Shown here piece after piece: positions 1 to 7,889 of a stretch of DNA of 64,000 nucleotides. The stretch spans positions 3,410,499-3,474,498 of the forward strand of contig NZ_CP039456.1 of NCBI RefSeq assembly GCF_006974145.1, read 5' to 3'. Position 1 is the stretch's first letter. Every line of letters begins with the position of its first letter. The stretch is from Changchengzhania lutea. GTDB taxonomy: Bacteria > Bacteroidota > Bacteroidia > Flavobacteriales > Flavobacteriaceae. The notes beneath the pieces were generated by a model. The model had not been told where the DNA came from. It did not search any database and was given only the letters and a program-made list of their open reading frames with translations. A program made the position numbers and the translations under genes.

Positions 1-15
1 TTATATTTAAAGTAA

Positions 16-40
16 ACAAAAATCGAGTCTTGATTTTTGT
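16..40. terminator. AT-rich hairpin, possible terminator of a gene left of the window
   Basis: A perfect 9-bp stem (ACAAAAATC at 16-24 and GATTTTTGT at 32-40) encloses a 7-base loop. It has the T-rich descending arm of an intrinsic terminator but little GC, so it is a weak call. No coding sequence is visible on either strand between 1 and 120. Confidence 0.3.
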
Positions 41-119
41 AATACCCCCTTTTAATGCTAACAGTTGGTAATGTATTCATATGCTAAAATTCATAAAAAA
101 AAATGCTATATTTGATTAA

Positions 120-149
120 TAAACGTTTATATACGTATATAAACGTTTA
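120..149. promoter_or_regulatory. 30-bp perfect palindrome, candidate operator
   Basis: Bases 120-149 are identical to their own reverse complement. The structure is nested: the octamer AAACGTTT, itself a palindrome, occurs at 121-128 and 141-148, flanking a central ATATACGTATAT. It ends 11 bases before the ATG of the zinc-ribbon gene at 161, so it lies in its promoter or leader. It lacks a GC stem and T-run, so a terminator is unlikely. A dimeric regulator site, perhaps autoregulatory, is inferred. Confidence 0.45.
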
Positions 150-160
150 AAAAATGATTA

Positions 161-574
161 ATGAATACATTATATTGTTTGACTTGTGGCAAAGAACTTA
201 AAGGGCGTTCTGATAAAAAGTTTTGTGACACTCAATGTAGAAGCTCTTTTCATAATACTAATAGAGCTCCCCATGAAGTAACGATTCAAAATATAAATAG
301 TGCATTACGTCGAAATAGGAGTTTGATGGCTCATTTTTGTCCTAGTGGCAAAAGCACTGTTGATAAATACGTTTTGATAAAATTAGGTTTTAAGTTTGAT
401 TTATTTACTCATATTTTTCCCTTTAGTAGTGGAACCTACTTTTTTTGTTATGATTATGGGTTCTTACCTATCAAAGATAAAGGAACTGAAAAGATGGTCA
501 TTGTTCAAAAACAGAGCTATATGGAAAATCTAAACTTCCATCCTTGGGATTTTAATATTGTAAAAGACAAGTAG
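161..574 (+). CDS. Small zinc-ribbon protein of unknown function
   Basis: A 137-residue cytoplasmic protein. The N-terminus carries a treble-clef or zinc-ribbon signature: Cys6-x2-Cys9 and Cys22-x3-Cys26, followed by a basic, aromatic stretch (residues 27-36). The rest has no motif I recognise; it has an aromatic TYFFCYDYGF segment near residue 90. Similar short proteins with an N-terminal zinc ribbon are common in Flavobacteriaceae and carry no assigned function. The start at 161 puts the cysteines at the very N-terminus; an ATG at 154 is in another frame. The gene stands alone, directly behind the palindrome at 120-149, which suggests it is regulated or regulates itself. A nucleic-acid-binding role is possible but not shown. 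Confidence 0.75.
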   Translation: MNTLYCLTCGKELKGRSDKKFCDTQCRSSFHNTNRAPHEVTIQNINSALRRNRSLMAHFCPSGKSTVDKYVLIKLGFKFDLFTHIFPFSSGTYFFCYDYGFLPIKDKGTEKMVIVQKQSYMENLNFHPWDFNIVKDK

Positions 575-923
575 TCTTAATATTGTTTAGAGTGAAAATA
601 ATATTTCAAAAAAATCCGTAATTTTTTATTAATGAATCAAACTAAATTTTTGTAATTCACCTATAATTAGGTTCGACATTTTTTCTGTTCGGTCAAATTA
701 AATGGGGCTTATTTTCCTTTTATATTTTAAGCTTACTTATTGCAGATAATATTTAAAATAATTTATATTTGATATTGGTAATGAAAAATTGATATTTCGC
801 TATTATTTCACCAATTCTTTTGAAAGGAATTATAAGTCAATAGATAAAACGGGATAATGAAAATAGCTCGAATCCTTCAGGGCTCACTTAAAGCTTCACT
901 ATTTTAGTCAGGCTTTTTTGTTT
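575..923. other. Intergenic region, no gene seen
   Basis: About 350 AT-rich bases between the convergent zinc-ribbon and methyltransferase genes. I found no ORF, tRNA-like fold or clear terminator. Near 885-920 the text has an imperfect GGGCTCACT/AGTCAGGC pairing followed by a T-run, which is too mismatched to call. Confidence 0.5.
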
Positions 924-2102
924 TTAAGGTTTATTGCACACCAATATAATTTTCTCATTATTTAGGTTTGTTGAAAAAAATAAATACAAATCCCCTCCAT
1001 GTACAATTTTAAATTTTTTCCGAATTTGTTCTACGCTTTCTGGAAAATTTCGCGTGGTTATATTGGCTTTATAGAACCCTGCCTTTTTTAAAGTACGTTT
1101 GTTATAGGGAATAGATTTCAAAACTTTAAAAACCCGTCCTGGAAAATCAAGTAAATCATCACTTGTATATAAATGGGAATGTTTATGAAGTTTACTTAAT
1201 ACTAATTTGATAGCTATAGAATTAAAACCTCCAGCCTTTAATATGGCGCTATTTGGCTCGTATAAATAGGCAAGGGGATGGGACAGAATTATGGCATCTT
1301 GCTTTTCATCTTCAAAATTAAAATGGAATTGCTCTTCTTCATTTTTTTTAAAATTGATAGTTTGAATTGAGATTCCTTTAGTATGGCCTTTCTCCAAAAC
1401 CCATAGTAATTCTTTAACATCATTATTAACAGCAACCACATGTATCGTCTTAACGTTCTTCAATTCGTTTAGGCCCATAGAGATATCTAACAATGGTGAC
1501 GTTTTTATCATGATGTTGTTTGTATGCTCGAAAAGCATTGCTAAATGTTCGGGAACTTTTGGAAGACAATCTTTTAATAAGAAAACCTTGCCTTTGGTAT
1601 TGTGCCGTCTTGAAGGGTCTATATAAATCCAATCAAAAAAGATCTTAGAATTTTTTACAAATTGAATGCCATCTTCATTAATAGCTTGAATATTATCAAC
1701 TTTTAAAACCCCATAATTGTGAGCTACAATAGCAGATAAACGGCTATCAATTTCACAATGAATAACCTTATCTGTTTTTTTTGAAAAGTAATACGCGTCC
1801 ACGCCAAAACCACCTGTTACATCAACTACATATGTCCCAGAGATGCAGCTAGCTTTATATTGTGCTGTACGTTCTGAAGACGTCTGTTCTATATTTAATT
1901 TATTGGGATAGTAAATGTTTTTACTATGAAACCATGTAGGGAGTTTGTGTTCTGAGTGCTTTTTGGCTTCAATTTGCTCAATAATTTCCTTGGTATTAAC
2001 CTTTACAAACGACGTTCCTTTTAGGGCTAAATCAGAAATGGTATCATTTATTTTGTTATTAATATATTCCTGAACATCACTATTTAAAACATCCTTATTC
2101 AA
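924..2102 (-). CDS. Class I SAM-dependent methyltransferase with THUMP-like C-terminal domain
   Basis: A 392-residue protein. The Rossmann methyltransferase core has motif I VVDVTGGFGVD at residues 92-102, an acidic residue in HCEID (117) for the SAM ribose, and motif IV DWIYIDPSRR at 157-166. The C-terminal third matches the layout of the THUMP-like domain found in Bacteroidota methyltransferases, so RNA is a plausible substrate, but the target base is unknown. The start is TTG; no in-frame ATG gives a complete N-terminus. It begins 7 bases after the stop of the permease gene at 2110 and is the last gene of a three-gene minus-strand operon (3206-4294, 2110-3198, 924-2102). Confidence 0.85.
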   Translation of the reverse strand: MNKDVLNSDVQEYINNKINDTISDLALKGTSFVKVNTKEIIEQIEAKKHSEHKLPTWFHSKNIYYPNKLNIEQTSSERTAQYKASCISGTYVVDVTGGFGVDAYYFSKKTDKVIHCEIDSRLSAIVAHNYGVLKVDNIQAINEDGIQFVKNSKIFFDWIYIDPSRRHNTKGKVFLLKDCLPKVPEHLAMLFEHTNNIMIKTSPLLDISMGLNELKNVKTIHVVAVNNDVKELLWVLEKGHTKGISIQTINFKKNEEEQFHFNFEDEKQDAIILSHPLAYLYEPNSAILKAGGFNSIAIKLVLSKLHKHSHLYTSDDLLDFPGRVFKVLKSIPYNKRTLKKAGFYKANITTRNFPESVEQIRKKFKIVHGGDLYLFFSTNLNNEKIILVCNKP

Positions 2103-2109
2103 TTAATTT

Positions 2110-3198
2110 TTATAGGTTTTTAGTGAGTTTCTTTATTATGGCATTTTCAGATAAAAACTCTTTCATGATAACTTTCATTGCCGTATATGCAGGTACGGCT
2201 ATAATTAAACCTATTATTCCAAAAAGGATTCCAGCGATGAGAATGACTAGAAAAATTTCTAGAGGGTGCGCTTTGGTGGCTGTTGAGAAAATTTTTGGTT
2301 GACTTATAAAATTGTCTACGAGTTGCCCAATGATAAAAACTAAAAGCACCCAAAAAGTTTTGGGTAAGATAACCTCGTTAAAGCTTTGGCCCAAATTACT
2401 GGTCATGGTTAGCGTGAGCATTAAAAAGGCTCCAATTAAAGGACCAACATACGGGATTAGATTTAGCAAAGCACATAAAAATGCAATAACAATGGGGTTT
2501 TCAACGCCAATAATTAAGAGACCGATGGTATAAATAATAAATAAAATAAGAATTTGAAAAATAAGCCCGACAAAATATCTTGAGAGCAGATCTTTAATTT
2601 TTGTGGTCGATTTTTTCCAACGTGATTCTTTGTCTTTAGGCATAAATGTTAAGATGCCATTTTCAAAGAGTTTATTATCTTTTAAAAAGAAGAAGGAAAT
2701 AAATAATACCGAAAATAAGGCAACACTAAAACTTCCCAATCCGCTAATGATTAAATTTAAAAAATCGGGAATTAAGGAATAATCAATTTTTGCTAAAAAA
2801 TTAGATTTCTTAATAGATGATTCTAAATCAATATCATAAATATTAAAATAGGTAATAATCTCAGTATAAAGATTTTCTATGGTGCCTTGCAATTCATTAA
2901 TATCTAAAAGTGATAAGTTTTCACCCTGTTTCAATATGAGTGGAACAAATAAACCCACAAGCCCTAAAAACATACTCAATAGTAAGATTATGGTTATGAT
3001 AACGGCTACTGTATTATTAAATTTTAAGCGCTTTTCTAAAAAGATAACAATGGGTCTACCTATTAAAGATATTACGGCGGCCATGGCTATATAACTGATG
3101 ACGGATTGAATTTTATACAGAAATACGGCGAGTAAAACCACACCCAAAATGATGGCTACCGCCTTTAAAATTCCTTTTGTTATTGTTTGTGAAGTCAT
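2110..3198 (-). CDS. AI-2E family transporter, second of a tandem pair
   Basis: A 362-residue inner-membrane protein with about seven to eight hydrophobic segments: a pair near residues 14-45, one at 62-90, one at 150-172, and a cluster from 210 to 350. The loop LNLIPYVGPLIG near residue 245 is the signature of the AI-2E/PerM/YhhT family. Despite the family name, members export varied substrates; the substrate here is unknown. ATG start at 3198. It lies 7 bases after the stop of a paralogue of exactly the same length, so the two arose by tandem duplication and are probably made together, perhaps with divided roles. Confidence 0.9.
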   Translation of the reverse strand: MTSQTITKGILKAVAIILGVVLLAVFLYKIQSVISYIAMAAVISLIGRPIVIFLEKRLKFNNTVAVIITIILLLSMFLGLVGLFVPLILKQGENLSLLDINELQGTIENLYTEIITYFNIYDIDLESSIKKSNFLAKIDYSLIPDFLNLIISGLGSFSVALFSVLFISFFFLKDNKLFENGILTFMPKDKESRWKKSTTKIKDLLSRYFVGLIFQILILFIIYTIGLLIIGVENPIVIAFLCALLNLIPYVGPLIGAFLMLTLTMTSNLGQSFNEVILPKTFWVLLVFIIGQLVDNFISQPKIFSTATKAHPLEIFLVILIAGILFGIIGLIIAVPAYTAMKVIMKEFLSENAIIKKLTKNL

Positions 3199-3205
3199 CC
3201 GAGCT

Positions 3206-4294
3206 TTATATATCTTTTGTTAAGTGCTTCACAATCTTATATTCCGAAAGAAATTCTTTTGCTATTACTTTTATGGTCGTATAAACTGGAACGGCTAAAA
3301 TCATTCCTAAAATGCCAACTAAAAGACCTCCAATAACAATAACCACAAAAATTTCTAAGGGATGTGATTTGACGCTTTTACCAAAAATGACGGGTTGCGA
3401 GATTAGGTTATCAATAAGTTGAACTATGGCTACCCCAGCTAGTACGACTAATAACAAAGGGAATAATTCTGAAGAAAAATCAGCAGAAAGATTGTTACTA
3501 ATCACTACTAAAATCATAACCACTAAACCAATGAGTGGCCCCAAATAAGGCACTATATTTAAAAAAGCACAAATAAGCGCAATGGCTAATGTGTTTTCTA
3601 TATCGATATAAAGTAAAAGGAAAAAATATAAAACGGCTATGATAAGCGTTTGAAGAAATAAGCCCATAAAATAGCGTGATAGCAATATTTTTGATTTTTG
3701 AAGCACAAGATAAAAGCGACGCTCCTTACCATCCTCGGCAAAAACCGATACGGCCTTACCAATTAAACGGTCATCTTTTAACAGGAAATAGGATATAAAT
3801 AAAATTGAGAATATACCAGCAACCATGCCTCCTATATTATCAAAAAATACGCCTATAAATTCGAGAACCAGCTCTGAATTAAAATTTCTAGCAAATTCTG
3901 TGTTTTTAATATATTCTATAATGTTAATCTGTTCTACACCCAAAAATTCACTGGCCTGTATATTAAGCTCGTTTAAATCTTGTTTCACCATATCGAAATC
4001 AATCTCAGATATTTGCTGGCCTTGATTTATAATTATAGGAAAGAAAATCCAGATAACAAATGAGAAGAACCCAATAACAAAAACTAACGTTAAGAAAGCC
4101 GATAGGGTATTAGACAACTTTAATTTGTTATTAAAAAAAGCAACAATAGGCCTACACAACAGGGAAATGACACTAGCAACAAAAATATAAATGATTAGAC
4201 TTTGTATTTTGTATAGAAAATAAATGAGTAAAATAAAACCGAGCACAATAGCTATGGTCTGCAAATGACTCCTTGTAATCTTGTTTGATTTCAT
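3206..4294 (-). CDS. AI-2E family transporter, first of a tandem pair
   Basis: A 362-residue polytopic membrane protein, paralogue of the next gene (2110-3198). It keeps the family loop LNIVPYLGPLIG and the terminal hydrophobic segment ending in an amphipathic KEFLSEYKIVKHLT tail that is nearly the same in both copies. It is the first gene of the permease-permease-methyltransferase operon; its promoter should lie in 4295-4359, which is AT-rich but shows no clear TAnnTTTG box. Function is limited to transport of an unknown small molecule or ion. Confidence 0.9.
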   Translation of the reverse strand: MKSNKITRSHLQTIAIVLGFILLIYFLYKIQSLIIYIFVASVISLLCRPIVAFFNNKLKLSNTLSAFLTLVFVIGFFSFVIWIFFPIIINQGQQISEIDFDMVKQDLNELNIQASEFLGVEQINIIEYIKNTEFARNFNSELVLEFIGVFFDNIGGMVAGIFSILFISYFLLKDDRLIGKAVSVFAEDGKERRFYLVLQKSKILLSRYFMGLFLQTLIIAVLYFFLLLYIDIENTLAIALICAFLNIVPYLGPLIGLVVMILVVISNNLSADFSSELFPLLLVVLAGVAIVQLIDNLISQPVIFGKSVKSHPLEIFVVIVIGGLLVGILGMILAVPVYTTIKVIAKEFLSEYKIVKHLTKDI

Positions 4295-4359
4295 AAGTTA
4301 AATATAAAGTAAAAATTATATATACCTTGAAATTATATGAATTTAAAAGTGTACAAAAC

Positions 4360-4866
4360 TTATAAAGGTTTTAGTTGTTTAATGATTTCATATAAGGCAA
4401 GTGTTGTTGCCTGTACGACATTCATACTACTATTTTGACCATACATGGGAATATGGAGAACAGCATCAGATAATTTTAAGATATCTTCTGAAACACCAAA
4501 ATTCTCGTCACCTAAAATAAGTGCAATAGGTGTACTAGTGTTAAATTGAAAGGTAGCAAGCGATTGACTGTTTGTCGTTATTTCCAATGAAATAATTTGA
4601 TAATTTTTGTTTTTTAAATCTTTTACAAGCGCTATGGCTGATTTACAGATTTCGTAGTCCACCACCTTTTCAGTGGATCTGGAAGTTTTTCGAAGTTTCT
4701 TACCTACTGAAATATGCTCTCCACAAAGTATTAATCTTTCAATACCAAAAGCGTCGGCAGTTCTAAATAAACTACCCAGATTAGGGGCATTGGTGATATT
4801 ATCACACACTAATACAATGGGAAATTTTTTGGACTTAAAGTTGGTATTGTAATGAGTTAATTGCAA
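4360..4866 (-). CDS. TrmH/SpoU family RNA 2'-O-methyltransferase
   Basis: A 168-residue protein with all three SPOUT motifs: motif 1 APNLGSLFRTADAFG at residues 27-41 with the catalytic-type Arg35, motif 2 LILGDENFGVS at 117-127, and motif 3 IPMYGQNSSMNVVQA at 139-153, which builds the trefoil knot that binds SAM. It lacks the N-terminal substrate-binding domain of RlmB-type enzymes, so it is a minimal, TrmL-sized member; tRNA or rRNA ribose methylation is expected but the site is unknown. The start is TTG at 4866. It stands alone between the permease operon and the inverted-repeat element at 4921. Confidence 0.88.
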   Translation of the reverse strand: MQLTHYNTNFKSKKFPIVLVCDNITNAPNLGSLFRTADAFGIERLILCGEHISVGKKLRKTSRSTEKVVDYEICKSAIALVKDLKNKNYQIISLEITTNSQSLATFQFNTSTPIALILGDENFGVSEDILKLSDAVLHIPMYGQNSSMNVVQATTLALYEIIKQLKPL

Positions 4867-4920
4867 AATTTGTTTATTTGTTTAACCGTTAAGTCGTTTA
4901 AGAGATGATAATTTTTTATC

Positions 4921-5142
4921 ATTAGTGTCCGATTAAAGAATCAAGACCGCTTTGCTGTTAGAACCAAGAACAAAGACTTGATTGTAACTAATTGATAAAC
5001 AGTGAACTTTAAATTCATAACTTTCTAAAAAATAAAATTTTTCAGTAACAGCAAAAAGCAAGCCCCTCTTTTTTATAAGCCTTGAAAACCCTGTGTTCGC
5101 AAAGGTTTTCTTTAAATGAACTATTTTCAATCGGACCACAAT
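4921..5142. mobile_element. MITE-like inverted-repeat element, probable IS remnant
   Basis: A 222-bp non-coding block is bounded by inverted termini: ATTAGTGTCCGATTAAAG at 4921 and, inverted, TTCAATCGGACCACAAT ending at 5142, sharing the core GTCCGATT (4927-4934) and AATCGGAC (5129-5136). A second inner inverted pair is TTTGCTGTTA (4950) and GTAACAGCAAA (5045). The termini resemble what I remember of IS4-type ends in Bacteroidota, which is inference. No transposase is present and no clear target duplication was found. A 68-codon minus-strand ORF spanning it is probably a by-product. Confidence 0.4.
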
Positions 5143-5180
5143 ATAATTCTTTCATTAATTATTTGCAATTTAGTTGAATC

Positions 5181-5822
5181 TCAATTCTCAAAAGCATACT
5201 TCACAATGTTTGCACCCATTTTTAGGGCTTGTTGCCTCACATCATAGGGGTCATTATGTACTTCAGGATCTTCCCATCCGTCACCTAGGTCACTTTCAAA
5301 AGTGAATAATAAAATCAATCTATCTTCATGAAATAGGCCTAAAGCTTGTGGTCGCTGTCCGTCGTGCTCATGAATTTTAGGAAGTCCATTTGGAAAAGCA
5401 TAAGGGCTATAAAACAACTCATGATCTGCTGGGATTTCTAGCAAGTCTTTATTGGGAAAAACTGTTTTCAAAGCTTCTCTTAAATAAGGTTCCATGCCGT
5501 AATTGTCATCTATGTGCAAAAACCCTCCAGAGATTAAATAATTACGTAAATTTTCAGCATCACTGTCGCTAAAAAACACGTTGCCATGGCCAGTCATATG
5601 CAAATATGGATATTGAAAAATATCGCTGCTACCCACTTCAACTATTTCTGGTTTCGGATTTATTTTCGTTTTTATATTTTCATTGCAAAAGGTAATCAAA
5701 TTTGGCAGCGCTGTGGGATTACCGTACCAATCACCACCACCATTGTATTTCAAAATTGCGATATCTTGTCCAATTAAGAAAAGAGAATTAAGAATAAAGA
5801 ATAAAGAAAAAATTAACTTCAT
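5181..5822 (-). CDS. DUF4159 domain protein, exported
   Basis: A 213-residue protein with a signal peptide (residues 1-19, hydrophobic, ending LFLIGQ). The rest is the DUF4159 fold, related to class I glutamine-amidotransferase-like domains: HMTGHGNVFFSD at 75-86, then SGGFLHIDDNYG at 98-109 and a conserved DGWEDPEVHNDPYDVRQQAL near the C-terminus. The biochemical role of this family is unknown; it is widespread in Flavobacteriaceae. It starts 6 bases after the rsmE stop and is the third gene of the tsaD-rsmE operon. Confidence 0.85.
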   Translation of the reverse strand: MKLIFSLFFILNSLFLIGQDIAILKYNGGGDWYGNPTALPNLITFCNENIKTKINPKPEIVEVGSSDIFQYPYLHMTGHGNVFFSDSDAENLRNYLISGGFLHIDDNYGMEPYLREALKTVFPNKDLLEIPADHELFYSPYAFPNGLPKIHEHDGQRPQALGLFHEDRLILLFTFESDLGDGWEDPEVHNDPYDVRQQALKMGANIVKYAFEN

Positions 5823-5828
5823 GTTATA

Positions 5829-6533
5829 TTATTCGTTTATAAAAGCGACACTGTGACAAGCAACTATGGCTGCTGTTTCAGTACGCAATCTGGTATTTCC
5901 CAAAGTTACGGGAATAAACTTATTTTGGATTGCAGTTTCAATTTCTTTAACAGAAAAATCGCCTTCAGGACCAATAAGAATCATAATATCTGTTTTTGGT
6001 TTTAGAACTTGCTTTAAGGATTTTCTGTCTGTTTTCTCACAATGCGCTATAAATAAATCGCCTTTATGCTTTTGATTTAAAAAGTCTTTAAACGACATGG
6101 CGTCATTCAGTTTTGGTAGGTAACAATTTAAAGATTGCTTGGTAGCCGATTGTAAAATCTTTTCAAATCGATCGGTCTTAATAATTTTTCGTTCGCTATG
6201 GGCACAAATAATGGGCGTAATGGTATCAACGCCAATTTCTGTTGCTTTTTCCAAAAACCATTCGTAGCGATCGTTCATTTTTGTTGGAGCAACTGCTAAG
6301 AGCAAATTATAATGTCGCTTTGGTTGTAATGTTTTAGACACTATTTTAACCACGCATTTTTTAATGTCTGGAATGGTAACTTCAGCAGTAAATAACCAGC
6401 CATTTCCATTCGTGATATGCAATGTGTCTCCAGAGGATTTACGTAAAACTTTCACAATATGTCTGCTTTCTTCTTTATCAAAAGAAAAGTCTTTTGTGGT
6501 TTCGGTAATATTTGGGTTGTAAAATAGCTGCAT
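5829..6533 (-). CDS. rsmE: 16S rRNA (uracil-1498 N3)-methyltransferase RsmE
   Basis: A 234-residue SPOUT methyltransferase of normal family length. The N-terminal PUA-like part (residues 1-70) binds rRNA; the knot carries LIGPEGDFS at 186-194 and LGNTRLRTETA at 211-221, the two RsmE signatures, where Arg and Glu residues contact SAM. It methylates U1498 of 16S rRNA in the assembled 30S subunit. ATG start. It follows tsaD by 89 bases and is tightly followed by the DUF4159 gene. Confidence 0.95.
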   Translation of the reverse strand: MQLFYNPNITETTKDFSFDKEESRHIVKVLRKSSGDTLHITNGNGWLFTAEVTIPDIKKCVVKIVSKTLQPKRHYNLLLAVAPTKMNDRYEWFLEKATEIGVDTITPIICAHSERKIIKTDRFEKILQSATKQSLNCYLPKLNDAMSFKDFLNQKHKGDLFIAHCEKTDRKSLKQVLKPKTDIMILIGPEGDFSVKEIETAIQNKFIPVTLGNTRLRTETAAIVACHSVAFINE

Positions 6534-6622
6534 TATGCGAAGATAAATGGATTTTTAAAATTATGGGTTTCTACTTCTAATAATAAAAATATACTTTGCA
6601 ATTGAGAAAAGAGAACTGAAAA

Positions 6623-7645
6623 CTAAATCTTCAATCTCGCAGAAGCCATAATATCTTGTTTGGCAAAATCCTTATCAAGGTATTTTAAATAGCCTACAAT
6701 AGCTATCATAGCCGCATTATCTGTGGTAAATTCAAATTTAGGCACGTAGGTGGTCCAACCGAATTTCTGTTCACCATCTTTTAAAGCTTTTCTTATGCCA
6801 GAATTTGCCGAAACACCACCGCCAATGGCAATGTGCTTAATACCTGTTCCTTTGGTGGCCATTTTTAGTTTATCTATTAAAATACCAATGATAGTAAATT
6901 GAATGGATGCACAAATATCATTAAGGTTCTCTTCTATAAACTGCGGATTAGCTTTAGTTTGTTTTTGAATAAAATAGAGAATGGCCGTTTTTAGTCCTGA
7001 AAAACTAAAATCCAATCCTGCCACTTTGGGTTTGGTAAACTGAAACGCTTTCGGGTTTCCCAGTTGCGCACGTTTATCAATTTCGGGGCCAGCTGGATAC
7101 CCCAATCCTAAAATCTTTCCGCTTTTATCATAGGCTTCACCTACGGCATCATCAATGGTTTCCCCAATAACAGTCATGTCAAAATAATCATTAACCTTAA
7201 TAATTTGAGTGTGTCCTCCAGAAATAGTCATAGCCAAAAATGGAAAGGGAGGTTTACTAAAACCTTCCTCATCAATAAAATGCGCCAAAATATGACCTTG
7301 CATATGATTGACATCTATTAAAGGAATATTTAAACCATAGGCCATTGACTTAGCAAAAGAAGTACCCACTAATAAAGAACCCATTAAACCGGGACCTCTT
7401 GTAAAGGCAATGGCGTTGAGGGATTCCTTAGTAATATTAGCTTTTTTCAACGCTTGGTCTACAACGGGTACAATGTTTTGTTGGTGTGCTCTAGAGGCCA
7501 GTTCAGGAACCACACCACCGTATTCAGCATGAATATTCTGGTTGGCTACAACATTACTTAAAATACGACCGTTGTGTATTACAGACGCCGCCGTATCGTC
7601 GCATGATGACTCAATTCCTAGTATGTAAATATTTTGTGATGACAT
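6623..7645 (-). CDS. tsaD: tRNA N6-threonylcarbamoyladenosine transferase TsaD
   Basis: A 340-residue ASKHA-fold enzyme that, with TsaB and TsaE, moves threonylcarbamoyl onto A37 of ANN-decoding tRNAs. Residues 9-22 hold the phosphate loop GIESSCDDTAASVI; the metal-binding histidines are H114 and H118 in HMQGH, followed by SGGHT at 142-146 and a GGGVSAN loop near 278. Full length. First gene of the minus-strand unit with rsmE and the DUF4159 gene; its promoter shares the intergenic space 7646-7889 with tamB. Confidence 0.96.
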   Translation of the reverse strand: MSSQNIYILGIESSCDDTAASVIHNGRILSNVVANQNIHAEYGGVVPELASRAHQQNIVPVVDQALKKANITKESLNAIAFTRGPGLMGSLLVGTSFAKSMAYGLNIPLIDVNHMQGHILAHFIDEEGFSKPPFPFLAMTISGGHTQIIKVNDYFDMTVIGETIDDAVGEAYDKSGKILGLGYPAGPEIDKRAQLGNPKAFQFTKPKVAGLDFSFSGLKTAILYFIQKQTKANPQFIEENLNDICASIQFTIIGILIDKLKMATKGTGIKHIAIGGGVSANSGIRKALKDGEQKFGWTTYVPKFEFTTDNAAMIAIVGYLKYLDKDFAKQDIMASARLKI

Positions 7646-7680
7646 TAATTAATATTAGGCACAATAATTGTTAATTTTGA

Positions 7681-7719
7681 CAATAATTAAATGTCACTAA
7701 AGAAGGCACTTAATTATTG
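7681..7719. repeat. 10-bp perfect inverted repeat in the tsaD-tamB divergent region
   Basis: CAATAATTAA at 7681-7690 pairs perfectly with TTAATTATTG at 7710-7719 across a 19-base gap, and CAATAATT also occurs directly at 7662. A TAATTTTG at 7672-7679, which fits the Bacteroidota -7 box reading toward tamB, touches the left arm, so the repeat could act as an operator on tamB. All is AT-only pairing, so chance is a real alternative. Confidence 0.3.
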
Positions 7720-7889
7720 CATGCAAAACTAGTCATTTATTTTTTCTAACAAATATTGATCGCTTTAATATCAATGTTTAAAATGAAATAGTAAATAATA
7801 GTGCTTCGTAGTTGCTGTATTATTATTAAATTATAAATTTAGGCCTTATCAAAAAAGTCATAAAATTAATATCAAAAATAGTAGCAATT

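Noticed and set aside
885-920. Possible terminator before the methyltransferase end
   Set aside because: The arms GGGCTCACT and AGTCAGGC mismatch at several places; only the T-run is convincing.
4933-5139. 68-codon minus-strand ORF
   Set aside because: It covers almost exactly the inverted-repeat element and has no domain; more likely a by-product of that element.
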